A stretch of 64,000 nucleotides of DNA, from contig NC_089447.1 in the NCBI RefSeq assembly GCF_026210795.1, positions 2,668,501 through 2,732,500 on the forward strand, read 5' to 3'. Source of the DNA: Rhizophagus irregularis (taxonomy: Eukaryota; Glomeromycota; Glomeromycetes; Glomerales; Glomeraceae). Positions 20,403-33,783 of the stretch are shown here, in pieces (the stretch's first letter is position 1; each line of letters begins with the position of its first letter). The notes below the pieces were generated by a model that worked only from the letters and a program-made list of their open reading frames with translations, ran no database searches and had not been told where the DNA came from. The translations under genes were made by a program, and so were the position numbers.

Positions 20403-22056
20403 ATGGATTATCGATATCTTGGTCATAGCGGGCTCAAAGTCTCGGTTCTTTCTGTGGGAGGATGGGTCACTTTCGGTCAACAAATTTCACCAGGTGAAAT
20501 AAATGTTTTAATAAATATATATTATGTCAAATGATTGTTTGATGAATTGAATTCGATCTAAACTTTAAAAATTTTTTTTTATATGTATATACATTAAATT
20601 CAAACTGAATTATTATTTTTTTTTTTATATGTATATACTGAAATATGTATATTCATTAAATTTAACCTGTATTCCAACCAAATTTATCCATTTCTTTGTT
20701 CATTCAATGAAGAAATGACTCTTAAAATCATGCAGATTGCTTTTGATAATGGCATCAATTATTTCGATACCGCTGAAGTTTATGCAGGTGGAAAATCCGA
20801 AATTGATATGGGTAACGCAATTAAAAAATTACAATGGAAACGTTCGGATTTTGTGATTTCCACAAAAATTTTTTGGGGAGGTAAAGGGCCAAATGATAGA
20901 GGTTTATCAAGAAAACATATAATTGAAGGTTTGGATGCATCATTAAAAAGATTGGGATTAGAATATGTTGATTTGGTTTTCGCTCATAGACCTGATCCTG
21001 ATACTGTAAGTATTATTATAAGTCTGATATTATAAGTCATTAAGTTACATATTAATGTATTAATTTATTGTAAATTAATTTCTAAAGCCAATGCATGAAA
21101 TAGTTCGTGCTTTCAATTATGTAATTGACAAGGGAAAAGCTTTATATTGGGGAACTTCAGAATGGTCGGCTCAACAAATCATGGAAGCTCATGGTATAGC
21201 TCATAAACTGAATCTCATCCCTCCTTTGGTAATTTTTTTTTACTTCAAACTTGATATAAAAAAAATATATATATATATATAATATCTCGTAAATATCTCG
21301 TTTATTAATCTTTTTTTTATAAAAATATTTTTTAATAGGCTGAACAAGTAAGTTGGAACATTTAAATAAATAAATAAATAAATATATTTATTTATTTTAG
21401 CTTTATTATTCTATTTAGGTTCAATACAACATGTTTCATCGTGAACGGGTTGAATCGGAATATGAATATTTGTTTAATGAATTTAAAATGGGTGCCGCTA
21501 CTTGGTCACCTCTTGCTAGTGGAGTATTGACAGGAAAGCATAATGAACGTATTGCAGAAGATTCTCGAATGGCATTAACAGATAATGCTGTTATGAGACG
21601 TTTAAGAGAAGGTTTATTAAGTGAAGAAGGAAGAACCAAAATTGAAAAAGTGAAGAAATTGAAGGTAAATATATAAGTGTATATATACTAAAAAAATTTG
21701 TTTCACATCCATATTAATGATTATTTGATATAGCCGATCGCTGATAAAATAGGTGCTACACCAGCCCAATTGGCACTTGCTTGGTAGATTATCAAATTTT
21801 AAATCTTAGATCAATTTGATAAAGAAAATGATCATGTGACTGATTAAATTTTCCTCTTTTTTTTTTTAAAAAAAAAAGGTGTATGAAACATCCAAAAGTC
21901 AATACAGTAATTACCGGTGCATCCAAACCTGAACAAATGGAAGAAAACCTTCGAGCTGTTGCATTGTTACCAAAGTTAACACCTGAATTCATGGTAGAAA
22001 TTGATAAAATATTAGATAACCTACCACCACCTCAATTTAATTTCAGAGATTCATGA
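20403..22056 (+). CDS. Aldo/keto reductase, Kv-channel beta-subunit type
   Basis: Seven exons: 20403-20493, 20713-21005, 21088-21228, 21339-21347, 21419-21664, 21734-21783, 21879-22056. Total 335 residues, usual for the family. N-terminal [20 protein letters not shown] is the beta hairpin and first strand of the TIM barrel. The catalytic tetrad is visible: Asp and Tyr in FDTAEVY, Lys in ISTKIFWG, His in FAHRPDP. The NADPH site contains [13 protein letters not shown] and, near the C-terminus, [14 protein letters not shown]. The fourth exon is only 9 nt and supplies Ala-Glu-Gln of the conserved EQ-QYN motif. These proteins are cytosolic NADP(H)-dependent reductases; in animals they also bind Kv channels. 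Whether this one has a channel partner is unknown. Confidence 0.93.
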
Positions 22057-24480
22057 TAAATAAATTCCTGTAAATAGAAATTACATATTTTGGAATTTGT
22101 ACTACAAATGTGTTAAATTATTGAATCAAAATTACATACGTTATTTTTATTATTATATCATTATTATTTTTTTTTTTCCATATAATTACATTTTTATCAA
22201 ATTAATTAATTTAAATAAAAAAAAAATTTATAATTTTTCAAAATTATAATTATAACATTATAACTGGATATAATAAATATGTAAATCAAATATGTGAAAA
22301 ACAAAAGAGTAAGTCGAAGATCAAGTAAATAATTTAATAATAATGTCAAAAAAAAAAAAAATTTATTTTATTTTATTTTATTTATTTATTTATTTATTTT
22401 ACGCCCTAAACCAATCTAAAAAAAAAAAAAGAAAAGAACTTTAGAAAAATATTTTTTTTTCTGACCAAAAAAAAAAATTAAAATTTAAAGTTACGATGAA
22501 AAAAAAAATAAAAAAAATAAAACTTAAAAAAAAAAATTAGCCTGAAATAACCCGTACTAAAATAAATATTTCTTTCACCCAATATTCGCATACATACATA
22601 CACATACTGTATAAATACCGCATAAATACTTTATATATATATATCGTATGTATATATATATATATCGATATATATATATATATTTTTCGAATATATACAG
22701 TTATTACAGTATAATATTATATATCATATATCAAGATAATAAATATATTTATATCAAGATAAAAAAAAAAAAAAAATATTTTTTATACAAATAAATAATA
22801 CAAATAAATAAAGTAATAATAATAATAATAATAAATAATAATAATAATATAATAATAGCGTGATTTAAATCCGATTTTCTTAAAAAAGGAAAAATCAAAG
22901 AGATTTTTTTTATATTTTATGTATAATTGATTATTTTGCCTCCTCTTTTTTTTTTGGGAGGGACAAATAAAAAAAAATTTTTTTTTTTTTTTTTTTTTTT
23001 GACAACAGATAAAAGATAAATAATAATGTATAAATAAAATTTTTTTTTTTTACCTAATTGTTTATTTAAAATAATTTATATTTATAAGGTATAAATCAAA
23101 AAAAAATTTTTTTTTGAGTTTCAAAAAAAAAACTTTTTTTTTTTTCAATTTATTACCAAAAAAAGATTTTCCATTTGTCACGAAAAAAAAAAAAAACAAT
23201 TATGTTATTATAGTTAAAAATTATTGATTTGATTGATTGATTATAACAGATAATGTTTTTTATATATGTATATATATATATGTATATAATGTTTTATATT
23301 TTATTTTAATAAATACGTCTTTTTTCCTCAATATTAGAAATCATTGTGTCTTTATATAGAAATATATGTTATTATATTTCATCTAATACTATCTTTATAA
23401 AAAAAAAAAAAAGAACAGGTTAAAAATCAAGTTAAGATATGGAAAATATTCATCGGAATATTCATCAGGATAAAAAAACATACATTTGCTTTTGTATGCA
23501 ATTATTTTTTTTTTTTTGTGCCGTACATGCCGCACATAATTTTACAAATAAATTATAAAATTAGAAAAATTAAAAAAAAAAAAAAATGTTGCAAAACTAA
23601 AAAAACTAAAAAAATATGCAAAATGTGCAGTAAATGCTAATTTGTTGATAACAAGTATTAAAATCAATCTTTTGAAAAATTTTCACGAGCTAATTTTTTT
23701 ATACTATTTACTAATTTTAGAATAACGGCATAAAGGCGGATATCAATAACATCAATAATAATGAAATGGCGTTCATTTGGTCTAATCAATCTCGGTTTAG
23801 GATTATCAAAAAGTACAAAGGCATCACACAGTACGATAATAACAAATTGCTGTGCCACTTTTTTAAAAAAAAAAAAAATTACAAGTTTTTGTTAGTTAAA
23901 ATTGTAAATAAATGAGAACAGACCATCTTATCATCAATTTACAAAAGAAGTTAATACATGGTAATATGACATCTTGTATTTTTGTTTGTACTCAGGGAAA
24001 AAAAATGATATTCTTTTTTTTTTTTCTCAAAAAAAAGCTTCCTTAATTTTTTTAAATTTTTTTATTATTTTTACAATTTTTTTATAATTTTTTTTTTTTG
24101 TTGAATAACTTGTGAAGAAAAAAGTTCATGCATATTATTAATAAAGCTAACTTGAAGAAAAAAAAATTTCGAAAGAAAAATACAATTGAGGAAAAAATAA
24201 ATGAGAATGATTTTTTTGGTTTTTTTTACGAATTGTTGTACAATTTTAATACAGTTTGATAAATTTTAATATGACCCCATCCATCCCACCAATTTTTGTT
24301 ATTTTTATCCTTTATAACATCATAAAGGATAAAAATGAATTATTTGATTATTTATATTATATCAGTGTAAAATATATTATAAAAAATGTAAATTTTTTGT
24401 GTCAAGAAATAAATGACTTTGCATATTTGTTATTATAAATCTTGTGAGTTTTGAAAATCGGTCAAACATTTATAATTAAA
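22057..24480. other. Long homopolymer-rich intergenic region
   Basis: Dominated by A and T runs, a (TA)n tract near 22630-22690, an (AAT)n tract near 22815-22855 and TTTA repeats near 22365-22400. No gene or RNA is supported. Minus frame 23664-23858 has some protein-like composition but no support. Confidence 0.5.
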
Positions 24481-25913
24481 CTAACAAACTTCTCCTGATG
24501 CTGAACCTCTTGGTTCTGTCCCGATTGAATCATTGTTACTTGTCCTATTATTACTATTATTATTATTATTATCAGATTCTAATAATAATCCATGATCATT
24601 TCCAATAGGTAAAGATGATAAAGTAGCAGGAAATCTAGAATCATACCTCCTAGGTATTGGTGATATTATACGAGAAAGATGATGGTCATCTGAATCATAT
24701 TGATGAGGAATTTCTGAATAAAAATCGTCAGTGAATGATGATCTTCGTTCCGTTCTCTGAACGGGAGGTGGATCAACAGCTGACCAATTAACTCCCCTAC
24801 GAGTATGCCATGCTGAAAGTCTTTGCATGGGAGGAAATGGTACACTATGTTCATATAATAAATTTGAATCAGGGATTTGATGATGACGTGATGAGGGCAT
24901 ATCAATTCCACGTTGAATTAAATCATCCCTTCTTCGATCTACATTTGTATTTTGTGAAGTCATTCTTGATGATCTTCCAGAAGAATGTCCTGTTGATGAT
25001 CTATGATGTCTAGATGAAGACCTCATACTTCTCATTTCTTGTTGTTGAGAAATTTGTCTTAATAAATTTACTCTCCTTATAACATTATCTAACGCAACAT
25101 TTGGAGAACTTGAAGAACTTGAAGAACGATGATGATGATGTGAGTTATTACTATTATTGTCATTATTATTATTATTATTAATATTATTATTAATATTATT
25201 ATTATTATTACTACTACTATTATTATTACTACTACTACTATTACTACTATTAGTATTATTATTATTATCATCATTATTCCTTTGAATGTCACCAAAATTA
25301 TAATTATTATTATCTAATGAAGAAACGATATCATCAAAAGATAAATCAAGCATTTCATCATGAGAATCATCTGATCTTTCTTCCCTAAAATTCCTAGAAT
25401 TATCAAAATTACTTTCACGTCTTGCTTGTGCAGCAGCTTGCATTTGTTGTAATTGTTGTATCTGTGTACGATGATTAAGACTTAAATGGTGAGCAGAATT
25501 TAATCCACGCCTTGAGGCCAAATTTGTTGAAATATGTTGTTGTTCTCTTGTACGATGAAGTTGATGAAGTTGATGAAGTCTATGTATATGTTGTTGAACT
25601 AAGGTATAAGGTAATGAAGATGACCTTCTTGACCTTTGACTTCTTTGTGTTGATTCTGTTTGAGATTCTGGTATATCTACAAAATATATGAAAAAAAAAG
25701 GTTAAGATTTAAAAAAAAAACGAAAAATCAAATTTCTGTTAAAAGTTAACGATGAAATAGGACGCGACCATTACCAAAAACGCTTGTTCTAGCATTTTGA
25801 AAAGTTTCGTCAAAGCTCTCTTCGGCTTGAGGTGTATACGGCGGTGACGTCGGTTGTTTTGACGGAAGCTGTCTCTTTGATATAGATGGCGAAACGTACA
25901 TAGGAAGACCCAT
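24481..25913 (-). CDS. Ser/Asn/His-rich low-complexity protein, function unknown
   Basis: Two exons on the minus strand, 25913-25775 and 25676-24481, joined across a 98-bp intron (donor GTAATG, acceptor TTTGTAG), give 444 residues. The start MGLPMYVSPSISKRQ is the first ATG. The protein is largely disordered: a Gln/His-rich part (about 65-115), an acidic patch (SDDSHDEMLDLSFDDI), then long Asn and Ser runs and a His run (about 180-235), then Arg/Ser-rich sequence. Two short ordered-looking stretches remain: RLSAWHTRRGVNWSAVD and RSSFTDDFYSEIPHQY. No domain is recognised. Such composition is common in fungal transcription or RNA regulators; that is only a guess. Confidence 0.75.
25170..25290. 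repeat. Trinucleotide repeat tract inside the Ser/Asn-rich gene
   Basis: ATT/ACT triplets on the plus strand encode Asn and Ser runs of the minus-strand protein. The tract is interrupted, mixing AAT and AGT codons, so it is an old microsatellite that probably varies in length between strains. Confidence 0.8.
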
Positions 25914-28736
25914 AATTACCTCTTTTTTTTGTTAAGAAAAAAAAATGGATTTGTTTACAAGTATTTTTGTTTTCAAAAAAAAAATTGTCCGTGAAGAGAA
26001 AAAAAAATTATTCGTGAAGAAAAAAAAATTTTTTTATAAAAAAAAAATGAGGAGTTATATGATGATAAAATCTGATGCAAAAAAAAAAAAAAAAAATTTT
26101 TCTGTGCTTTTTATTGGAACCAAACGGAACGTTTGATCCTTTATATAAGCAGAAAAAAAAAACTGAAAAAAAATTTTTTTTTCTTTATTTGCAACACGGA
26201 ATCCTCTGGGAAAAAAAAAATCTAATAGTGCAGATAAAAAAAAAAAAAAAAAAAATATTTAAAAAAAAAAAAATAATAATAATAATAAAAATAAAAATAA
26301 AAATAAAAAGAAAAAAAAAAAAAAAATATTTTAATTTATTTTATTTATACTTTGTATTATAATTTATATGAATGATATAAATGGATAATAGTCATGAGAT
26401 TAAAATATATATTATACCAAAAGATAATAGGATACCAAACACAATTTGGGAAATGGATGCTTTTTTTTTCTCCACTTTTTTTTTTTACTTTTCTACTAAG
26501 GAGATGATCACCCCGTTTATTTGTTTGTTGAAGAACAAGAAAAAAAGGGGACCCTACTGTAAAAAAAGGAGAACGGAGGGAAACGGTTACAAAAGAAATT
26601 ATGAATAATTTGTACGGCAAAAAGTATACATAAAGGATTAGACCGAAAAATTTTAAAAAAAAAAGTGCAAAAATTAAAAATTTATCAAATATATCAATTA
26701 ATTGATAAAAAAGACCACATGTTAATATAGATCAGATGCAATAAACTAATAAAAAGATGATTAAGCATTACTTTTTTTCGATTGAACAATACCGCCAAAA
26801 AAATCTTTACTATTTTTTCCATATTCGGACAAATTTCTTTTTTATTTGGTCAAAAATATAAACGTGTAAAAGGGAAATGAAACACAAGAAAACTAGCCGA
26901 ATCGTACGCCATTAACGTCTAATCAATAAATTATTCCATGATATTCGTTATATAAATAACTATTGTAGTAATGAATTAAATAAAATAAAGAATGTACATA
27001 TTTGATAATCCGTTATGTCATTATTAGCCAGAATGGACATTTGGTGGTGTTTTTTTTTTAATAATAATGAAAGAAATATAAATAAATAAATAAAAGTAAA
27101 TAATAAATAAATTAAAAATAAAATGGGTATTAGAATGAACCCTTGTAAAGTGCAAATGTATAATTGTGTAACGAAACAATATCGCGTGATACCTTTTTCG
27201 GTGCCAAGCCTGAGATTTTATGCTATATTTGCCATTATGAAAATTTTTTTTTTTTTTTATTTATTTCGCGCACTTTCATATAAATAATTGTCGAGCATAT
27301 AACAGATAGATATCTTGATACATGAATAAAAATAGGGGGGATTAATCATTTTGATTTGTTGAATATAATCTTAATTCAAGGTGTGGTGGCGTTCAGAGAT
27401 CCATGATTTTTCCATTTTTCTTTTCTTTTTAAGAAAAAAAAAATTTTGAATTGCAGTTTTATAGTTTTATACTGTACTGTATGTGGAAGATCCAATAATA
27501 GCTTCGATCAAATGTTATATAAATATCGATTTTAAGGATTTTAAGTTTTTTTTTTTTTCATATTTATATTTTTTTTATTTAATAAAATTTCATATCATTC
27601 GCTCAATCATTAATCTAATTATTCCTCACATGTTATTTATTATATACAGTATAAATTTTAATCAGATAAACTTTAATATGTTATCAGTCATGTATTTTAC
27701 ATTGTTTTAAATGTTTGTATTTATTATTTTTTTAATCAAAAAAAAGAAAAAAAAATTTTTTTTTTTTTTTTTTTGTTACCTTGTTAATATTGTTACATTT
27801 TTTTTTCTTATCAATTTTTATTTTTCTTATTTGAGAATTCTGATTTGACATATTTAATGTAATGTTTATTTTTATTTTTATTTTTATTTTTATTTTTATT
27901 TTTATTTTTTTTTACCGGATTCTTCTTAAAAGAGACGATCCCTTTGGGTTTTTTTTTTAAGTTGAAAATTTTTTTTTTAACAATAAAGTCGGATCTTTGA
28001 AAAAAAATGTCTAGTAACTTTGTTTAAATTTGTTTCGTTTCGATTGGTAAATTTGAAGAAAAAAAAATTTTTTTTTTAAATTTTCCGAATAAGGAAAGAT
28101 TAAAAAACAAAGTAAATAATTTTTTTATGCACCTTTGTTAGTTTACAATTTTTTTTTTTTGCTTTTGTTTAAAGTTTCAGGAACCTCGTTTAGAAGTTTC
28201 CGGGTTCAATTTGCATGACCCAAAAGGAATATTTTCTTTATAAGCAACTATGTCGCTAAACAATTAAATTCAAAAATCTCTTTTTTACCTGAGTTAACTT
28301 TTTCGGATAAACAATCCGAATAAAATTTATTTATGAAAGTTTGCTTTTAAAAAAAAAAAATTTTGAAACAAACCGGGGAATTTTCTACGACCCGGTTAAA
28401 AATTTTCCGATGATCCTGTATATTTGACCATTTTTTAATTGGTTGAATTGTGTAAAATAGATCATGCGTCTAATAAGTTTAATTTGTTGATTTTATTATT
28501 CATAATATTTGTGATAAGTAACACAATATTCTTATTTCGATTATATTTATTTTTTTTTTTTTTTTTCCTTACAACTTCTCTCTTTTTTGTTATTGATTTT
28601 GTTGGCAAATTCACTTTGTACTTTTTTTTTTTTTATGTTAATGGCGACATATATTTTAGGACCAATAAATTTTTTGGTATGAAACTTTTAATAAATTATA
28701 TTGTATCAAAAGTATAATATAAAGAAAAGCGGCAAA
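25914..28736. other. Homopolymer-rich intergenic region
   Basis: Poly(A)/poly(T) tracts dominate (for example 26225-26330 and 27735-27775). A TTTTTA tandem repeat lies near 27865-27915. No gene supported. The upstream side should contain the promoter of the Ser/Asn-rich gene (near 25914-26100). Confidence 0.5.
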
Positions 28737-29428
28737 ATGTTTCCGATTTTATTTATTGAAATCGTAAATAATAATAACAATAATGAATAATAATAATAAT
28801 AGCGTCGCGTATCAGTAGAATATCCAAGTTACACATGGGCTGTTGGTATTGGGATAATTGGTAAGATGAAAGAAAAAGAAAAATGGAAATTTTTTTTCAT
28901 TTTTATTTTATTTTTTTTTTTAATATTTTTTTTTAAATAGTTTAATGTTTTTTTTTATTTTTTATCTTATTTTCCTTTTAAAGTAATTTGGCTAAGCCTT
29001 TTTTTTTTTTTCTTCCTTTCAAATAGGACCAATTGGAGCTGTAGTTATACCACCTATTCGTAGAAAATATTTTGGTTATATTCCTTCTGAACCTATACCA
29101 ACTACTTATCCTAGTAAATTATTATTATTATTTTTTTTTTTGTTTTGTATTGTATTATTTATTATTTGGTGTTCTATTGATTTATTGATTTGATTATTGC
29201 ATGCATGATTCAAGTTTATTTTATGCATATAATAAAATAAAAAAAAAAAATATTTTTTTTTCTTTTTTTTTTATTATTTTTGTTTCATTTTACAATCATT
29301 AAAATTATTTTAAAATTATGAAATGATTATTAATACATTATGTATTGTATTTATTTCTTTTTATTACTTTGTTTTTAGTGCCAAAACGTCCACGAAATGT
29401 GCCATCAGGATTTGAAGATCCCGAGTAA
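28737..29428 (+). CDS. nuo9.5: Complex I small subunit (NUO9.5/NDUFA3 family)
   Basis: Best model has four exons: 28737-28763, 28803-28860, 29027-29113 and 29379-29428, giving 73 residues. A single membrane segment (TWAVGIGIIGPIGAVVIPPI) is followed by an Arg/Lys patch, then PSEPIPTTYP, then PKRPRNVPSGFEDPE. The order membrane helix, PIP-TYP, then PRxxPxGF/YDD matches the 9.5-kDa accessory subunit of fungal NADH:ubiquinone oxidoreductase, an inner-membrane protein. Exons 2-4 are firm. The first exon rests on the only usable ATG upstream and needs a 39-bp intron, so the first nine residues are tentative. Confidence 0.72.
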
Positions 29429-31090
29429 TTTTTTTTTTTTAAAAAAAAAAAAGAAATATTAAAATGATTTTGTTCTTAACTTTTTAAGGAAGAAATAACA
29501 AAGATCAAAAAAAATTTTTTTTTTTTTCTTTCTTTTCTTATTTTTATAATAAAATACTATTTTAAGGAATTCTTTTCTTTTTTTATATTTAATTTATTTA
29601 ATTATTTAATTGAAATCTTAAGATTATAGTTTTTAAAAACGTACTGTACTCTCCTTACTTGGAAAAAAAATCTAGGAAATAGGATGATTATTATTATCTA
29701 ATAATTTCTTCGTTTTTGTTCTTACCTAGTAATTGGTAATCTTATAATCCAATTTGTTACAAAAATTTTTGATGGCTTGATCCCCAATAAAATATATTCA
29801 ATTACATTTATTATTACTAATGGAATTTCAATAAATTTATTAGTTGATAGATAGGAGGAACCCCTGGTAAAATCCAATCAATTTGTTGAATATGTGATTC
29901 TAGAAATTGGAATAAATTCGAGTATCATCAGGGGGGTGAAATTTACAAAATAGGATTTGTCTAGATATATTTGATATATAATTTTTAATTGAAATAGGAT
30001 TAATCTGAAAGGTGATCATAATGTATTAAATTTAATTGATTGTTATAATTGTTATTATTATAACATATCAATTCTAAAAAAATATTCATTATAAAATGAT
30101 AGATAATATAGTAATATTATTATAATACCATTTATGATTCATTTTAATTGATGATGAGAAAAATTAAAAAAAAATGGATTTACTGATTCAATTAATGAAA
30201 ATTTTTGATAAACTTACTTCTAGAAATGACGACTTTAATCAAGATCTTTTAATTTTTGATAAACCTTTTTCTGAAAATGATTACTTATTCAATTATGATT
30301 TAACCTATTTTACGGGATAAAACAGAGATGTTTTTAGAACTATAGATCGAAATTATGATGTTATATATATATATATATATATATATAATAGTATATTTTT
30401 TTTAGTACCCGATTCACATGAATTAGTGTAGATTAAATAAATTATTATATAACTTATATATATATTTATAAATCATTTTATTCATCATCATCATCAAGTA
30501 TCACAATAACCTTCTTCATTTAATTGAATCGTTTGGATCGCTTCTTTTTTCAATTTTTTTTATTTTTATTTTTATTTTTATTTTTTTTTTCGTAATATTA
30601 TAATTTTCGCCTATAAAAATTAATGAACCCTTATATTTAATAATTTTTATGAAAAATATAAATATATATTCCTATGTTAGAATCGTAAAAGTTTATAAAA
30701 ACACGATACAAGATACGAATTAATCAATAATTTCACATGGTCAAATATTTGTCTCTTTATTCCCACAAACAAATGATATGTTTAGTTAGTTTAAGTCATA
30801 TTAGGTTATATTATAATGGAATTAGGTTTTTAAGATTTGAGAATTTGTCACATTGTACCATTCAGAAAATGAAAATATTTTGTAGCTCATTATGTATACT
30901 ATACAAATAATAATCACTGTAATTGTACAATTTATTATGTACGAATAAACCATTTAAATCACTAAATTTACTAAATTCGAACTTTGTTGTTGACTTAATT
31001 TTATAATATAAAAATTTACAATATAAACTACATTGTAATATGCACAAAGATCAGGTTTAATATAGATTTTACAGACTGCTTCGATATTAT
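29429..31090. other. Intergenic region
   Basis: No gene recognised. A (TA)n microsatellite lies at about 30361-30388 and T-rich tracts near 30540-30590. The region contains the 3' ends of two convergent genes. Confidence 0.5.
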
Positions 31091-33381
31091 TTATGCATAT
31101 TTCATTTCACTTTCATCAAAACCAATAGTAGGAAATTTTTTTGCAAAATTTATTACTTCATCCTTTAAATCTTTAATAAGTGGTTCACTGGAACCATGAT
31201 CACCCAAATGCTCTTTAAAATCTAGGAGTTTGGTCCCTACAAATACAAAAATTATTAAATATTTTTTTATATTACTTTAATTATTAAAAGTTATGTATAT
31301 ATATTAATTGTTTTTACCCGTAACTTTCTTTTTTATATCAACAGTTAATTTGACACCACGATCAATGAATTCTGCAATTTTTTCAAAATCAGATTCATTA
31401 AGACCACGTGTTGTCATGGCTGGTGTACCAACACGTAATCCTCCTGGTATAAAGGCACTCTTATCACCAGGAACTGTATTCTTATTAGCCGCAATATTTG
31501 CCAATTCAAGGACTCGTTCCACACGCGCGCCATCGATATTCTAAAAAAAGATTGAAGTGATTAAAATTCGCGTAATGTCAACATTTCATTGAACTTGTTC
31601 ATATTCAAACTCACTTTTGACTTTAAATCCACTAACAACAGATGTGTATCTGTACCACCCGAAACTAAATTATATCCCATTTTCTTAAATGCTTCGGCGA
31701 ATGAAAGACTATTCTTTAATACTTGCTGTTGGTATTCTTTGAAAATTGGAGATTTAGCTTGCTTGAGTGCTACGGCGAGTGCAGTGATAGTGTGATTATG
31801 TGGCCCACCCTGATGTCCGGGAAATACAGATTGGTTGATAGGATTTTCAAGATCATACAAGATTTCTTTTTGATCATTATAGATAGGGAGGATTTACTTT
31901 ACAAGTTAAAACAAACAAAAAAATTAACGATGCCTGATAATCTAAAAGAAGTTAATCGAATAATTATTCACATAATCACCTTTTCCTTTCTTATCAACCT
32001 TACGTACACCTTTCCTGTAAAATATTAATGCTCCACGTGGACCTCTAAGAGACTTATGCGTTGTAGTTGTGACGATATCGGCGAATTCAAATGGCGAAGG
32101 AAGAACCCCAGCAGAAATTAAACCTAAAGAATAAAAATGAAAATTCTTAGACATTTGTGTACCAAACCATAAAATTTCAATTGCAAAACATACCGCTAAT
32201 ATGAGCTATATCTGCAATTAAATATGCATTCACTTTTTCTGTAATTTGCTTCATTCGTGCATAATCATAATTTCTTGGGTATGCGCTAGCACCAGCAATA
32301 ATAACCTTTGGTCGATATAATACCGCCGAAGCTTCGAGGGCATCATAATCTATTATCCCCGTTTTTTCATTTAACCGATATGGTAAAGTCTCAAAGTAGG
32401 ATGAAACTGCTGAAATTTTCTTAGTATCTGTTTGATATCCATGTGATAAGCTAATTAAATAAATTTTTAAGTAAAAAAAATTTTATAAATGTTTGAAATT
32501 ACTACAATGATTAATTGAAAAATATTTACTGTCCACCATGTGGTAAATCCAATCCCATCAACCGTTCATGAGGCTTTAATATAGCATTGTACACATATAA
32601 ATTGGCCGGTGATCCTACATAATATAAAAAAGAAATATTGAGATATCATATTTGAAATAATTTATGAATTATTAAAACTACCTGATAGAGGCTGAACATT
32701 TACACCCCATTCAGAATCTTTCAAATTAAAAGCTTCTAAAGCTCGCTTCTGACACAGAATTTCTGCCTGATCAATGAATTCATTTCCACCATAATATCTA
32801 AAAAAAAGCCAATTATAAAAAAAAAATGATAACAATTTTTTTAGAATCAAATTTCATACCTTGCACCCGGATATCCTTCCGAATACTTATTTTGCATAAT
32901 AGAGCCTAAAGCTTCTATAACCGCGCGTGACGTGAAATTCTTGATAATTAATTTATAAATATTAACATGAATAGTAAGTAATAAGAGTGAATACAATTAG
33001 GTAAATTAAATTCACCTCTGATGGAATAAGTACTATACTCTCGCGTTGTCGCTTTTTTTCTTTTTCTATGATGTCGAAAACTTCTGGGTCAATTTCCGAC
33101 AAATGTTTATTCAAATACTAATAATAATAAAGCAAATAGATAAGCTTTTATGACTATAAAAAAAATTTTTTTTAAAAAAAATATTATTTTTTCAATACCT
33201 CCTTTTGAGCTGCGCTAGAAGCATAGCCTCTCTTAAAGTTCACAAAGAAAAAGTTTTAAAAATTTAATTGAAAAAAGGGGTCATAAAATGATAAAATACA
33301 TACAGATAAAAGACTTGATAAACCATGGTTAGTTTTTAGAGATTGTTGAAGCGTAGGTCTACGTAACAGTCTTTTTAACAT
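31091..33381 (-). CDS. SHM1: Serine hydroxymethyltransferase, mitochondrial
   Basis: Eleven exons on the minus strand: 33381-33304, 33231-33199, 33117-33016, 32939-32860, 32797-32682, 32614-32530, 32450-32194, 32123-31980, 31865-31615, 31540-31318, 31236-31091; 504 residues. The enzyme interconverts serine plus tetrahydrofolate with glycine plus 5,10-methylene-tetrahydrofolate, using PLP. The PLP lysine is Lys274 in [13 protein letters not shown]. Also visible are [36 protein letters not shown] and [11 protein letters not shown]. The N-terminus [18 protein letters not shown] is Arg-rich and lacks acidic residues, as in a mitochondrial presequence, which points to the mitochondrial rather than the cytosolic isozyme. 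Confidence 0.95.
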
Positions 33382-33783
33382 TGCGAAAATATGAAATAGC
33401 AAAAAATTTCAATCACGGGCATTGATATAAATATTTCAGATCTTTTACGTAACACAGATTTGAACGCGTTTCGCATAGATTATCATAGAAGCAAGAAGAA
33501 TGAATTCATGGAAAGTGTTATCTAATCGTTAAGAAATAGGGGAAACTGCAAAAGAATGGATTATATCAGGTGATAATTCAGTTAGACTGAATATAATTTC
33601 ATTTCAAAAAAGATTCTTAAGCTACTCGAAATAAAAATTAACGACGTTTATTCCACAAATCATTTGATCAGAATCAAGAATCAGGTTGGACTTATAAAGA
33701 GCACACTATTGGGCTAGCCGCCAATACAGTAATTTTTTTTATTATTTATTATAAATATATATTAAATATATAATTTATTTTTA
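33382..33783. promoter_or_regulatory. Promoter side of SHM1 and 3' flank of the methyltransferase gene
   Basis: This 400-bp gap lies upstream of SHM1 and downstream of the EFM5-like gene, both on the minus strand. Composition is less extreme near the SHM1 start. I see no defined TATA or regulatory motif. Confidence 0.35.

Noticed and set aside
21229-21418. One long intron instead of two introns and a microexon in the aldo/keto reductase
   Set aside because: It would keep the frame but delete the conserved AEQ residues, while the 9-nt exon has proper splice sites on both sides.
25089-25295. Hydrophobic Ile/Val-rich membrane protein
   Set aside because: It is a shifted frame of the trinucleotide tract that encodes Asn and Ser runs in the real minus-strand gene.
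25945-26362. Lys-rich plus-strand proteins
   Set aside because: They arise from poly(A) tracts and have no folded content.
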